This document shows positions 13,935 through 21,438 of a DNA stretch of 37,883 nucleotides, one piece after another; the first letter of the stretch is position 1, and each line of letters opens with the position of its first letter. Under the pieces are notes generated by a model that was not told the DNA's origin, did not search any database, and saw nothing but the letters and a program-made list of their open reading frames with translations. A program made the translations under genes and the position numbers. Source of the DNA: a virus; the IMG/VR virus record IMGVR_UViG_3300042090_001067, positions 1 through 37,883 of that record; one strand, 5' to 3'.

Positions 13935-16355
13935 TTAGATAGGTCTCACAATAATATATGAGAAGGTTGAGGTATCGCCAGTTTGAGTCGAACCAGGAGT
14001 TCCTAAAATCAAACTTGTTACCGTAAAGCTCGTACCATTTGAAATCGTATATGTCAATTCACCCAACGTGGTCGATGCATTAGACCCCGTTCTCGTGATC
14101 AAAATCACATCACCAGTCGCAATATTAGTATTATTTATAGTAGCCATTCCGCTAGCTAAGGTCCCTACGCCAATAAAGTTTGTGGCTGCAAAACTTGCGC
14201 CCTTAATCCCGATATATTGTGCTGCTGTTTCAAGTAAAAGAGGGCCTCCGACGACTTGAACACCGCCTGAGCCTGCATATAACGTGGTTGTGCTCGTAGA
14301 ATGATTCGATCCGACCTTGGTCGTTTGTGTAGCCGCGCCCGTTCCTGTCCCGATATTGATGGTATTAGCCGCAACGTCTGCACCGATATTTACGGTTCCT
14401 CCACCTCCAACAACAGCGAAGGTGTTACCCGAAGCAATTGTTTGGGTGATATTACCGCCAGAAGTTATCGCAATAGCTCCAGCAGCACTATTCCCTATAT
14501 TGACAACAGCAGGAGATGCTCCCGTGGCTAGATTTATTGTTTGCGTTCCACCTACTGATGTTCCTGTAAAGACATTGAACGTGGATGTGCCGGTTGTGAA
14601 CACGCCGCCTAGGGCGTTTATCACCCCGTTTGCTCCGGTAACAGTATTCGCAATATTAACAGTTGAGGCGCCGGCTCCAGAAGCAATTGCCACCGTAGAA
14701 GTAGTCGAAGAAGAACCTAATGTGATAAGCCCTGTTTGTGCTGCGGCTCCAATGGTGATAACTTGAGCAGCATTTCCACCTAGACCGATGCCTATAGTCC
14801 CACTAGAACCGGATTTTAGGGTAATATTACCACCGCTTGAGCTTCCGATATTCGTCACATGTGCGACAGCACCTGTCCCAATATTCACGGTTCCGGCGGT
14901 TGTTGCCGCGGTCGAACCAAAAATATTGGCCACTAACGTTCCACCGGAGGCATTTCCATTGAATAAGTTAAATGTACAGGTTCCAGATCCTATGGTGCCG
15001 CTAAATAAGCTAATTGTATCGGTGGCGCCGGCTATAGCACCATTGAAGACCTGGAAGTTTTGGCTTCCGGTGCTATTTGCTCCTCCAAGAAATTGAGCCG
15101 ATTGTGTGCCCGCTGAAGCGACGCTATTCATGACCGCAAGAGTCTGGTTAGCCCCTGGCGTAGCGCCGTTAAGGATGTTTACAGTCGCTGTTCCACTAGC
15201 CGATGCACCATTGGCGATACTAGTTACTTGTGCTGCTGTGTTGACACCATTTTGGATCAGAACGCTATTTGCAGCAGTGCTAGAACCTAGAGTGATCGTT
15301 CCTGTTTGCGCAGTTGCACCGATAAGAATCGTCGCTCCTACAGCGCCGGCAATGACAGTATTCCCGCCCGATCCTGATTGTAGCGTAAGTGATGCACTGG
15401 CGGTAACAGAGCCTACAGTGACCGCATTAGCCGCGGAATCTGTACCGATATTTATTTGATTTCCACCCCCAACTACAGAAAAATTACCCGATGGAACATC
15501 GAAAGTAATCGCACCTGATCCGGAAGAATTTCCGATTGTTGTATTCGCATTACCCGTATGATTGATTAGAGTAGTGCCTACGACAGTCAAGGCTCCCGTA
15601 GTGGCCGCTCCAACCATCGTAATGCCGCCTGAGCCTGCATTCAATGTAAGACTGGAAGTTCCGCTTGTAGAACCTACGACGACGGTGTTGCTGGCCGAAT
15701 CATTGGCAATGTCTACAGTGTTACCACCACCCGTTAAGGTGAAATTTCCTGCTCCTACAGCCACGGTGATGGCTCCAGAAGACCCACCAATTGTCGTGGC
15801 CGCTGTTCCAGAGGCGTTTATAGAAGCGGTTCCTACTGAAGTTAATGTTCCAAACGAAGCATTGAAAACTCCGTTAGCAATAGCATATGCAAGAGAACTG
15901 GGAACGATCGCATAGTTTGCAGAAACTACTCCCCCAGAGGCCTGTGCGTTTGTGGCGAGATAAGTGATTCCTTGATTGGTTGTGGTCGCCGGTGTGCCTC
16001 CTGAGCTTGCATACGTGCTGACAAACGTATAGACATCGTTAGCGTTAGCAACAACAGCAGCAGGATAAACAGGGGCCGCTCCAGTCGTCCAGGTGGCATA
16101 CGGGGATAATTTAACTGTTCCATATGTAGAGGCGGTGGCGGGTTCCCCACTGCCAGCGAGCCAGTTTCCAGCTCCTGTTGTCTCATAAATCTCCGGAGGG
16201 CTTACAGAATTGTCCTGCCATCTAGTGCCAGGATTATAAATATCTTGAGAAGTGGGTGGTCTTTGTGCATATCCTATAAACTGAGGATATACAAAAGCGT
16301 CTACGCCTGTTGCAAATGGGGTTCCCTGCGCGGTATTGCCTAATGAAGCTGTCAT
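13935..16355 (-). CDS. Long Gly/Ser/Thr/Ala-rich fibre protein
   Basis: An 806-residue protein from the ATG at 16355, chosen because GGAG lies five bases upstream (inside a hairpin, see 16361-16420); a start seven codons earlier lies upstream of that site. Residues 1-90 form a distinct head with YAQRPPTSQDIYNPGTRWQD. From about 165 to 690 it is built of short beta repeats of the type VxIGxxx and GNFTLxGGGNxVxI. The C-terminal 100 residues (ASTTLGELTYTISNGTSFTV) are a tip domain. Probably the main tail or head fibre. Almost no charged residues in the repeats. Confidence 0.7.
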   Translation of the reverse strand: MTASLGNTAQGTPFATGVDAFVYPQFIGYAQRPPTSQDIYNPGTRWQDNSVSPPEIYETTGAGNWLAGSGEPATASTYGTVKLSPYATWTTGAAPVYPAAVVANANDVYTFVSTYASSGGTPATTTNQGITYLATNAQASGGVVSANYAIVPSSLAYAIANGVFNASFGTLTSVGTASINASGTAATTIGGSSGAITVAVGAGNFTLTGGGNTVDIANDSASNTVVVGSTSGTSSLTLNAGSGGITMVGAATTGALTVVGTTLINHTGNANTTIGNSSGSGAITFDVPSGNFSVVGGGNQINIGTDSAANAVTVGSVTASASLTLQSGSGGNTVIAGAVGATILIGATAQTGTITLGSSTAANSVLIQNGVNTAAQVTSIANGASASGTATVNILNGATPGANQTLAVMNSVASAGTQSAQFLGGANSTGSQNFQVFNGAIAGATDTISLFSGTIGSGTCTFNLFNGNASGGTLVANIFGSTAATTAGTVNIGTGAVAHVTNIGSSSGGNITLKSGSSGTIGIGLGGNAAQVITIGAAAQTGLITLGSSSTTSTVAIASGAGASTVNIANTVTGANGVINALGGVFTTGTSTFNVFTGTSVGGTQTINLATGASPAVVNIGNSAAGAIAITSGGNITQTIASGNTFAVVGGGGTVNIGADVAANTINIGTGTGAATQTTKVGSNHSTSTTTLYAGSGGVQVVGGPLLLETAAQYIGIKGASFAATNFIGVGTLASGMATINNTNIATGDVILITRTGSNASTTLGELTYTISNGTSFTVTSLILGTPGSTQTGDTSTFSYIIVRPI

Positions 16356-16360
16356 ATTGT

Positions 16361-16420
16361 CTCCGAATGATTTCAATTAAAGTTTATTGTGAAAAATATG
16401 CTGTAACCATCATTACGGAG
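16361..16420 (-). promoter_or_regulatory. Leader hairpin sequestering the fibre gene ribosome site
   Basis: On the minus-strand RNA, the arm from 16409-16420 pairs with the arm from 16361-16371 (CTCCG, then AATGAT, with ATCATT, then CGGAG): 11 pairs with one bulged base and a 37-base loop. The 3' arm contains the GGAG ribosome site five bases before the ATG at 16355. Folding would block initiation. Confidence 0.5.
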
Positions 16421-16441
16421 GCGAATCGTACCTAGCAGCCC

Positions 16442-16535
16442 ATGGAGAGCGACTCCATTTACGCTGATCTAAATATGACCACTTATTTTTTTAAATGCAA
16501 AGAAATTTGTTGGATTTTGGGGATCGTCATATTAT
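16442..16535 (+). promoter_or_regulatory. Hairpin and predicted promoter of the small membrane-protein island
   Basis: ATGGAG/CTCCAT (16442-16447 with 16453-16458) forms a 6-base stem with a 5-base loop. TTGTTG (16507-16512) and TATTAT (16530-16535), 17 bases apart, form a plausible promoter pointing to the genes at 16582-17059, which oppose the surrounding late genes. Confidence 0.4.
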
Positions 16536-16581
16536 TTCCTTATCGTTGAATCGAATGCGGTGGAAAGAGTATCCTTAAGAA

Positions 16582-16638
16582 ATGAAAGATTTCCATAGGC
16601 GCTTATGTGCTATCGAAGAAAGAAATAAGGGCAAATAA
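16582..16638 (+). pseudogene. Truncated MKDFHGRLC-family remnant (copy 4)
   Basis: Eighteen codons reading MKDFHRRLCAIEERNKGK and a stop: the tail motif of the family with Gly changed to Arg. A TAA stop occurs two codons before the ATG, at the place where copy 1 has a lysine codon, so the anchor part is lost. The stop overlaps the ATG of copy 3 (TAATG). It could be translated as an 18-residue leader peptide coupled to copy 3, or be a decayed gene. Confidence 0.6.
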
Positions 16639-16850
16639 TGACTCAAGAAAAAATACAATGGCAACCTCTGGTAGAGATGGCAATCGTATTGGTGACAATA
16701 CTTGGTAGTACTATTCCCCTGTATCTTCATACAGATTCAAAGATGGAAGCTTCGTCAGCAAGAACACAGGCGGTGCTTGAGGGGATTCGTCAGGACATGA
16801 AAGACTTCCATGGACGTCTGTGTGCCATCGAAGAAAGGAATAAAAAATGA
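16638..16850 (+). CDS. Small membrane protein with MKDFHGRLC tail (copy 3)
   Basis: A 70-residue protein with a membrane segment near 12-30 (VEMAIVLVTILGSTIPLYL), a charged linker, and MKDFHGRLCAIEERNKK (54-70). Codons of the motif differ at many third positions from copies 1 and 2 while the residues are kept, so the motif is under selection. Its start overlaps the remnant's stop and its stop overlaps the next start. A membrane role, perhaps in lysis, is possible. Confidence 0.7.
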   Translation: MTQEKIQWQPLVEMAIVLVTILGSTIPLYLHTDSKMEASSARTQAVLEGIRQDMKDFHGRLCAIEERNKK

Positions 16851-17059
16851 TCATATTGATAGTAGCATTTATATTTATATCTTCCTTGATAAGCGTGTCT
16901 ACTGAAGCTAAATATGCGGCTGAGATCGCTAAAATTAATTACATATTGAAAATCGAAGAAGATCGTGAGTTGTTAAGGAAGCTTGGAAGTCTATCTCCGC
17001 AGCAGATGGATAAATTCATATTGGATTGTGAAAAATGGCTGGGCAAAAGTATCAACTGA
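16847..17059 (+). CDS. Small membrane or exported protein
   Basis: A 70-residue protein: residues 1-18 are strongly hydrophobic (MIILIVAFIFISSLISVS), then a charged helical part (IAKINYILKIEEDRELLRKL). Four-base overlap with copy 3 indicates joint translation. The layout, a short anchor with a periplasmic coiled segment, resembles phage spanin or holin partners, but there is no family match. Its end overlaps the KTSC gene on the other strand by eight bases. Confidence 0.6.
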   Translation: MIILIVAFIFISSLISVSTEAKYAAEIAKINYILKIEEDRELLRKLGSLSPQQMDKFILDCEKWLGKSIN

Positions 17060-17555
17060 GCCTTTGATAAGGATATCCTCCAGCCTTGATGAGATGATTC
17101 ATCGCGGCTCCCATGCTAGGATATTTTCCTTGCCACCACTTCCCCCATTTATTTTTGCCATTAGTCTTTGCGGGGATGGCTCCTTTTCTGAATATTTCGA
17201 ATATTTCAGGGGGGACGCCTTGATATCCATATATAGGGCCATTTCTATTTGGATGACCACCCAAGAATCGAACTAACAGCTTTCCTGTTTTGTCATCATA
17301 TGCAAACCCTTCAATATTGCTTGAGGGCATCGCTTCTGTCAAATTAGATGGTTGGCCTCCTGCCGGCGGAAGGCCCTCGACGGGTTCTTCTTCATTTTCT
17401 TGTTGCCTAAGTTGTTGAATTCTTGTGGCAACGTGCTCCATGGCCTGAACAAGCATAACTTCCAGTTCTTCTGTGACTGGTTCTCCACTATTCATAATGG
17501 CGTTAACCAACTCCTGAAGAGCCGACTTTAATTGCTGTATCTGTTGTTCGATCAT
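17052..17555 (-). CDS. KTSC-domain protein
   Basis: A 167-residue protein. Residues 1-60 are a Gln/Glu-rich helix. Residues 78-137 (SSNIEGFAYDDKTGKLLVRF, then the YGYQGVPPEIFEIFRKG segment) form a KTSC domain, a small fold common in phage and bacterial proteins, named after a Lys-tRNA synthetase-linked module. The tail WGKWWQGKYPSMGAA is aromatic and basic. It follows an internal-protein gene directly, so it is probably a virion or assembly protein. Confidence 0.65.
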   Translation of the reverse strand: MIEQQIQQLKSALQELVNAIMNSGEPVTEELEVMLVQAMEHVATRIQQLRQQENEEEPVEGLPPAGGQPSNLTEAMPSSNIEGFAYDDKTGKLLVRFLGGHPNRNGPIYGYQGVPPEIFEIFRKGAIPAKTNGKNKWGKWWQGKYPSMGAAMNHLIKAGGYPYQRLS

Positions 17556-18169
17556 TACAGACTCATGATTTTATCTAGTGCCGCTTCGATTTTGGGATTA
17601 AAGCCGCTATCTTTTTCTTGTCCCATCGTTTCAGGTTGTCTTGAAATTTGTGAAGGATTCCCCGAATTAGAAAGCGCACGTTCACCGGTACCAAAAATGC
17701 CTTGGATAATCTGTGACCAAGGAGTTTTATGTGCCTTCTCGAGTTTCTTGATGGCATTTATGAAGCGCTTATCACCTTGAGCTATTGCAGCTGCCTCGAT
17801 GGGATTCCTTCCCGCTCGTATTTGTTGATCTAAAAATTGATGTAATTCTGGCGATTCTTGTTCAATGATGTTCTTGTGTTGTTGTGCAGCGGGTTCTTCT
17901 TGTCCGGCTATTTTTTGTTTTGTGTAATCTGCTATATCATCAAAAGAATAGCCAGCCTCCTGTCCAAGATTTATAAATTTTCCAAGTCTGGGGTCAATCT
18001 TGGATAGGCCTTTTGCCGCAAGATCAGGAGGAATATATTTGTTGAGAAAACTCATTATGCGACCACCAATACCTACTTTTAACGCCGATCCGGCCAATGT
18101 TGAAGCTGCTTGAAATGGCCTGTAAGATTGTCTTGATGATTCTTCAGAAGCTTCTTGATATGGTTGCAT
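17555..18169 (-). CDS. Putative internal virion protein
   Basis: A 204-residue helical protein with an N-terminal small-residue stretch (STLAGSALKVGIGGRIMSFL, about 23-42) that could insert in a membrane, then ELHQFLDQQIRAGRNPIEAA and HKTPWSQIIQGIFG. Position in the ejection block and composition suggest a DNA-ejection or internal core protein. One-base junctions with both neighbours. No catalytic motif. Confidence 0.5.
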   Translation of the reverse strand: MQPYQEASEESSRQSYRPFQAASTLAGSALKVGIGGRIMSFLNKYIPPDLAAKGLSKIDPRLGKFINLGQEAGYSFDDIADYTKQKIAGQEEPAAQQHKNIIEQESPELHQFLDQQIRAGRNPIEAAAIAQGDKRFINAIKKLEKAHKTPWSQIIQGIFGTGERALSNSGNPSQISRQPETMGQEKDSGFNPKIEAALDKIMSL

Positions 18170-18170
18170 A

Positions 18171-19472
18171 TTATTCCTCTACGACTTTATCGTTCCCTTC
18201 TCCAATAAATAGCCAAAGATCATTTAAAGAAGGAAACCAGTTTCTTGTTTTGTTCAATTCTCTGTCTTGTCTTCCCGAAAGATCCAATTGTGTTTTATTT
18301 TTGACAAGGTAGTCTAAAAATGTATCTGGATCATAATTTTTCATTCTCAACTCTTCAGCGATAGATAATGGGCTAGCGCCAGACGATTTTATGAGAGGGG
18401 CTAACTTTTTGGCGACTTGCAATGTTTCTTTTTCGTTTTTAATAGGTTCAGCAAATCCCTTGGTAAAATCGATTCCACCTTTCAATTTAGGGATTGATTT
18501 TATCACCTCGTTAACTTTCGGATATTCATGCACGGGATAGGCTTTATAATATGCTTTGGAATAAGAAAGTCCGTTTCTTCCCACAAGGCTATCCGCGAAA
18601 TTTTCAAGGTCGTTTCTTTTCTTAAAATCAGATCTCAAAGAATCAATAGATCTCCTTGTCGCCTTAGGATCCTTAAATGGTAGCGTCCAATTTGAAATTG
18701 TATCAAATTCCTTATACTGCCTTGAGAGTTCATCCAATTTTTTCTGGCCATCTTTAGCCGCTTCCGTTTCGGGCTCCCCTTCCTTTATTTTATCCAAAAC
18801 ATCGTTTTCGACTTGTTGGTAAACATTATCTGGAATCTCGACACCTGCAGCCTTTCTCAATTTGGAAAGTTGTTCTCGGGCCCGATCTTCAACAGCTATT
18901 TGGCTGTTTCGTTGCCCTTGTTGAGCCTGATTGATTGCCTGATTTTGCGCATCTTCTTGAACGGCGGCCTGCATAGCCATTTCAGGATTAGGATATAGCT
19001 CTCGATTTTGGTCATATAAATCTGCGGCTCTGGACAGCAATTGATCCCTATTTTTCGGAATATAAGTGTCAATAGCCGCCTGGGTTGCTTTGGGTGAGAC
19101 TAAACCAGAGGGCCGCGGTTGCAATCCCGTTTCTGATTGTGGAGATGCGGGTATGTTTTGGTTTTTCACCGCCGATCTTAAAGGATTGGCTTCTTCCTGA
19201 TCTTTGATTTTCCTAAATCCCCGCGCTACACCTTCTTGTCTAGCCAAATTCTCCAAACTTTGTATTATTTGTGGGCTTTCAGCCACGCCAGGTACACCTA
19301 AAGCCCTTGTGAAATATTCTTGATTGGACAAGTCTTTTTGATTATTTAATTCTTCAAGTCCTTGGGCCATTCTAGCGCGTTGTATTTCCTTCGGCAATTG
19401 TTCGGCCAATCCTTGCCCTATTCCGGAGCCTATACGCCCAAAGATATTCCCTTGTTTTATATATTGAGCCAT
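18171..19472 (-). CDS. Putative internal/ejection protein, helical
   Basis: A 433-residue Gln/Lys/Glu-rich, mostly helical protein, starting MAQYIKQGNIFGRIGSGIGQ (a glycine-rich N-terminus common in ejection proteins). There is a Pro/Ser-rich break near 105-125 and a folded C-terminal half (250-433). It lies between two other candidate ejection proteins. AGGAG precedes the ATG. No transglycosylase or peptidase motif is visible. Confidence 0.5.
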   Translation of the reverse strand: MAQYIKQGNIFGRIGSGIGQGLAEQLPKEIQRARMAQGLEELNNQKDLSNQEYFTRALGVPGVAESPQIIQSLENLARQEGVARGFRKIKDQEEANPLRSAVKNQNIPASPQSETGLQPRPSGLVSPKATQAAIDTYIPKNRDQLLSRAADLYDQNRELYPNPEMAMQAAVQEDAQNQAINQAQQGQRNSQIAVEDRAREQLSKLRKAAGVEIPDNVYQQVENDVLDKIKEGEPETEAAKDGQKKLDELSRQYKEFDTISNWTLPFKDPKATRRSIDSLRSDFKKRNDLENFADSLVGRNGLSYSKAYYKAYPVHEYPKVNEVIKSIPKLKGGIDFTKGFAEPIKNEKETLQVAKKLAPLIKSSGASPLSIAEELRMKNYDPDTFLDYLVKNKTQLDLSGRQDRELNKTRNWFPSLNDLWLFIGEGNDKVVEE

Positions 19473-19475
19473 TTC

Positions 19476-20192
19476 CTATCTCCTAATCTGCGGGCTTGCA
19501 GAGGTGTTTTGCCAATCGGGAATTGTATTTTGCCCTATTTTATTTCCGCCGAAAGAGTTCTTGAATAAGTTGCCGGCTCCCCCGCCTATTCCCGCCCCTA
19601 TTGGGCCGCCTACAGCAGCACCGATGCCAGTGCCTATTGCGGGCGCTAAATTTGATAACAATCCAGGAGAGCCTTGTTGTGTCACCATATTCTGACTGTA
19701 GTTTTGCAAACCTAATTGGCCTACGTTTTGAAGGCCTCTGGCGGCGCTTTCCCTCAATCCGGCCCTAATAGCACCTAGGCGCTCCGATAGATCAGTGGCG
19801 CCCTGAATCTGTGCGTTTCTAAACCCCGAACTGGATAGTCCACCTGATCCCATTCCAGCGAACTGTTCCGAAATGCCAGGAACAATATCTTCATTATATT
19901 GTCTGAGCTGTGGTGCAGCGAATGCGTTAAAATCAGTGGGGTTGTCGCTTAGATTATTTCTGTAGTAATCAGCAGCCGAGCCGATTGCACCTCCGGCTCC
20001 AGGACCCAAGCCTGCGTTCACGGCTTGTTGGTAAAGAGGTTCTTGTTCTGGTCTTAATGTCGAAACGTTTTCTCGTTTTTCAGGCGTTCCTGTAAATAAA
20101 TCCATCGCGCCTTGTCTGAATGTTTTATTGGCTATTGGATTTATAAAACTTTTGCTTCCTATCGGGTTAATCCGATCCCAAAAACTTGCCAT
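19476..20192 (-). CDS. Putative DNA-ejection protein with glycine-rich membrane segment
   Basis: A 238-residue protein. The middle is helical (LSERLGAIRAGLRESAARGL). Residues 184-206 are a Gly/Ala/Pro/Ile segment (IGTGIGAAVGGPIGAGIGGG), the type seen in podovirus ejection proteins that enter the host envelope. AGGAG precedes the ATG. It is the first of three consecutive genes interpreted as internal proteins. Confidence 0.55.
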   Translation of the reverse strand: MASFWDRINPIGSKSFINPIANKTFRQGAMDLFTGTPEKRENVSTLRPEQEPLYQQAVNAGLGPGAGGAIGSAADYYRNNLSDNPTDFNAFAAPQLRQYNEDIVPGISEQFAGMGSGGLSSSGFRNAQIQGATDLSERLGAIRAGLRESAARGLQNVGQLGLQNYSQNMVTQQGSPGLLSNLAPAIGTGIGAAVGGPIGAGIGGGAGNLFKNSFGGNKIGQNTIPDWQNTSASPQIRR

Positions 20193-20201
20193 AAAGCTCT
20201 C

Positions 20202-20720
20202 CTATAATTCCTGCAAATATTCAATTACTACGAAACATCTCGTATAAGATGACCTATTCATCTGTGTAACGATATATACGTTGTCGGCATCCATATAAAG
20301 CGCTACCCCATCTGATGATCCTGCACTTGCATATGGAATAGGAAATGCAATGAGATTCACCGGATCAGTCGCTGCGGCGAACATCTGTATGAGCGTAAAA
20401 TTCGCGTCGAAGGTTATTCCGTGAGGTACCGATTTAGTAGATGCATTGGGCAACGCTCCAAATATTATCACCTTGCGAAGCATCGTCCTAAATTGCTGGG
20501 ATGATCCTCCATCAGAGGCGTTGTTAATCCCTGGTATAAACGCTTTACCACTTAAAAGCTCTTCATCTAGGAAATAGCCAATCTCTCTGGCATTTACAGC
20601 ATTGGCGAGTTTTTTCAACTGCTCTACGATGAATGGTAGTCCCTCTTCAAACGTCTTAGGCGCTGCATCATAGACGGGCACATAGGATTCTAGATTTTGG
20701 CTATCTAATGAAAGCGTCAT
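20202..20720 (-). CDS. Conserved phage structural protein
   Basis: A 172-residue protein: a helical N-terminus (FIVEQLKKLANAVNAREIGY), then a beta domain with FDANFTLIQMFAAATDPVNL, a PIPYAS turn, and DADNVYIVTQMNRSSYTRCF before a VVIEYLQEL end. I recall this module as a short tail or head-fibre protein in podoviruses. Located between a fibre and ejection proteins. Confidence 0.6.
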   Translation of the reverse strand: MTLSLDSQNLESYVPVYDAAPKTFEEGLPFIVEQLKKLANAVNAREIGYFLDEELLSGKAFIPGINNASDGGSSQQFRTMLRKVIIFGALPNASTKSVPHGITFDANFTLIQMFAAATDPVNLIAFPIPYASAGSSDGVALYMDADNVYIVTQMNRSSYTRCFVVIEYLQEL

Positions 20721-20723
20721 GGT

Positions 20724-21416
20724 TTAAATCCCTATCGCTATCCAGGTGAAGCCTGTGTATGCATTTGTCGAAGTAGTGCAGTTCCATTGAAATTGGGTTG
20801 CTGAAATAGTCGTAGATTGAACGGAAAACGTATCATTAACAGCGGTGCCTCCCGATTTACATATAGGAGTAATAATTATTTTAGAGCTACTGTTGGTGAA
20901 TTTCTGCGGAAGTTTCACTGTTCCTGTACTAGGTGATATCGAACCAGGTTCGAAAGAACCCCATTGAAATATAATTCCACCAGGAAGGAAGGTCGCACCT
21001 CCATTGTAAGCCGCTCCCACTGCACCCGAACCATCTGCCGCTGCGTAATTATTGGTAAGTGGGATCGGTGTAAAATTCCTTGTAAGTTGGGTTAATCGAT
21101 TCCCCCCACTCAAAAAATAGAACGCTTCGTCTGTATTCAAGCCATCATTAATTTGAGCATTAAAAACTTGTCCATAACCAGGTGTGGCCGTATATCCATT
21201 TATGGGTTGGTTATTTGGAGGATTACTAGATGTGGTAGATACCGGCACAAGATGAATGGCTTCATGATACCCATTAGGAGGATTTCCGGACGTGCTCGTA
21301 AGTGGAACATGATCTATTTGAAACTGTGTATTCAGCTGGGTGAAGTTGGCTTGAATATTTAGATAGTCCTGATTTAACGGAACACTTCCTGTGGGTATGC
21401 CAGGCTGATAGCTCAT
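20724..21416 (-). CDS. Tail fibre with gp53-like C-terminal domain
   Basis: A 230-residue protein. The N-terminus (PTGSVPLNQDYLNIQANFTQ) is an attachment segment. A Pro/Asn-rich shaft follows (40-80). The C-terminal 90 residues (GGIIFQWGSFEPGS, VKLPQKF, FQWNCTTST, then TGFTWIAIGI) match the tail-fibre gp53-like receptor-binding domain. AGGAG precedes the ATG. Expected at the tail tip, next to the stabilisation protein. Confidence 0.7.
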   Translation of the reverse strand: MSYQPGIPTGSVPLNQDYLNIQANFTQLNTQFQIDHVPLTSTSGNPPNGYHEAIHLVPVSTTSSNPPNNQPINGYTATPGYGQVFNAQINDGLNTDEAFYFLSGGNRLTQLTRNFTPIPLTNNYAAADGSGAVGAAYNGGATFLPGGIIFQWGSFEPGSISPSTGTVKLPQKFTNSSSKIIITPICKSGGTAVNDTFSVQSTTISATQFQWNCTTSTNAYTGFTWIAIGI

Positions 21417-21438
21417 AATTGATCTCCTATTTTTTTAA

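Noticed and set aside
14317-15915. Long plus-strand open frames opposite the fibre gene
   Set aside because: They mirror the repetitive Gly/Ala/Thr/Val codons of the 806-residue fibre protein, give Pro/Val/Ala-rich nonsense and lack ribosome sites.
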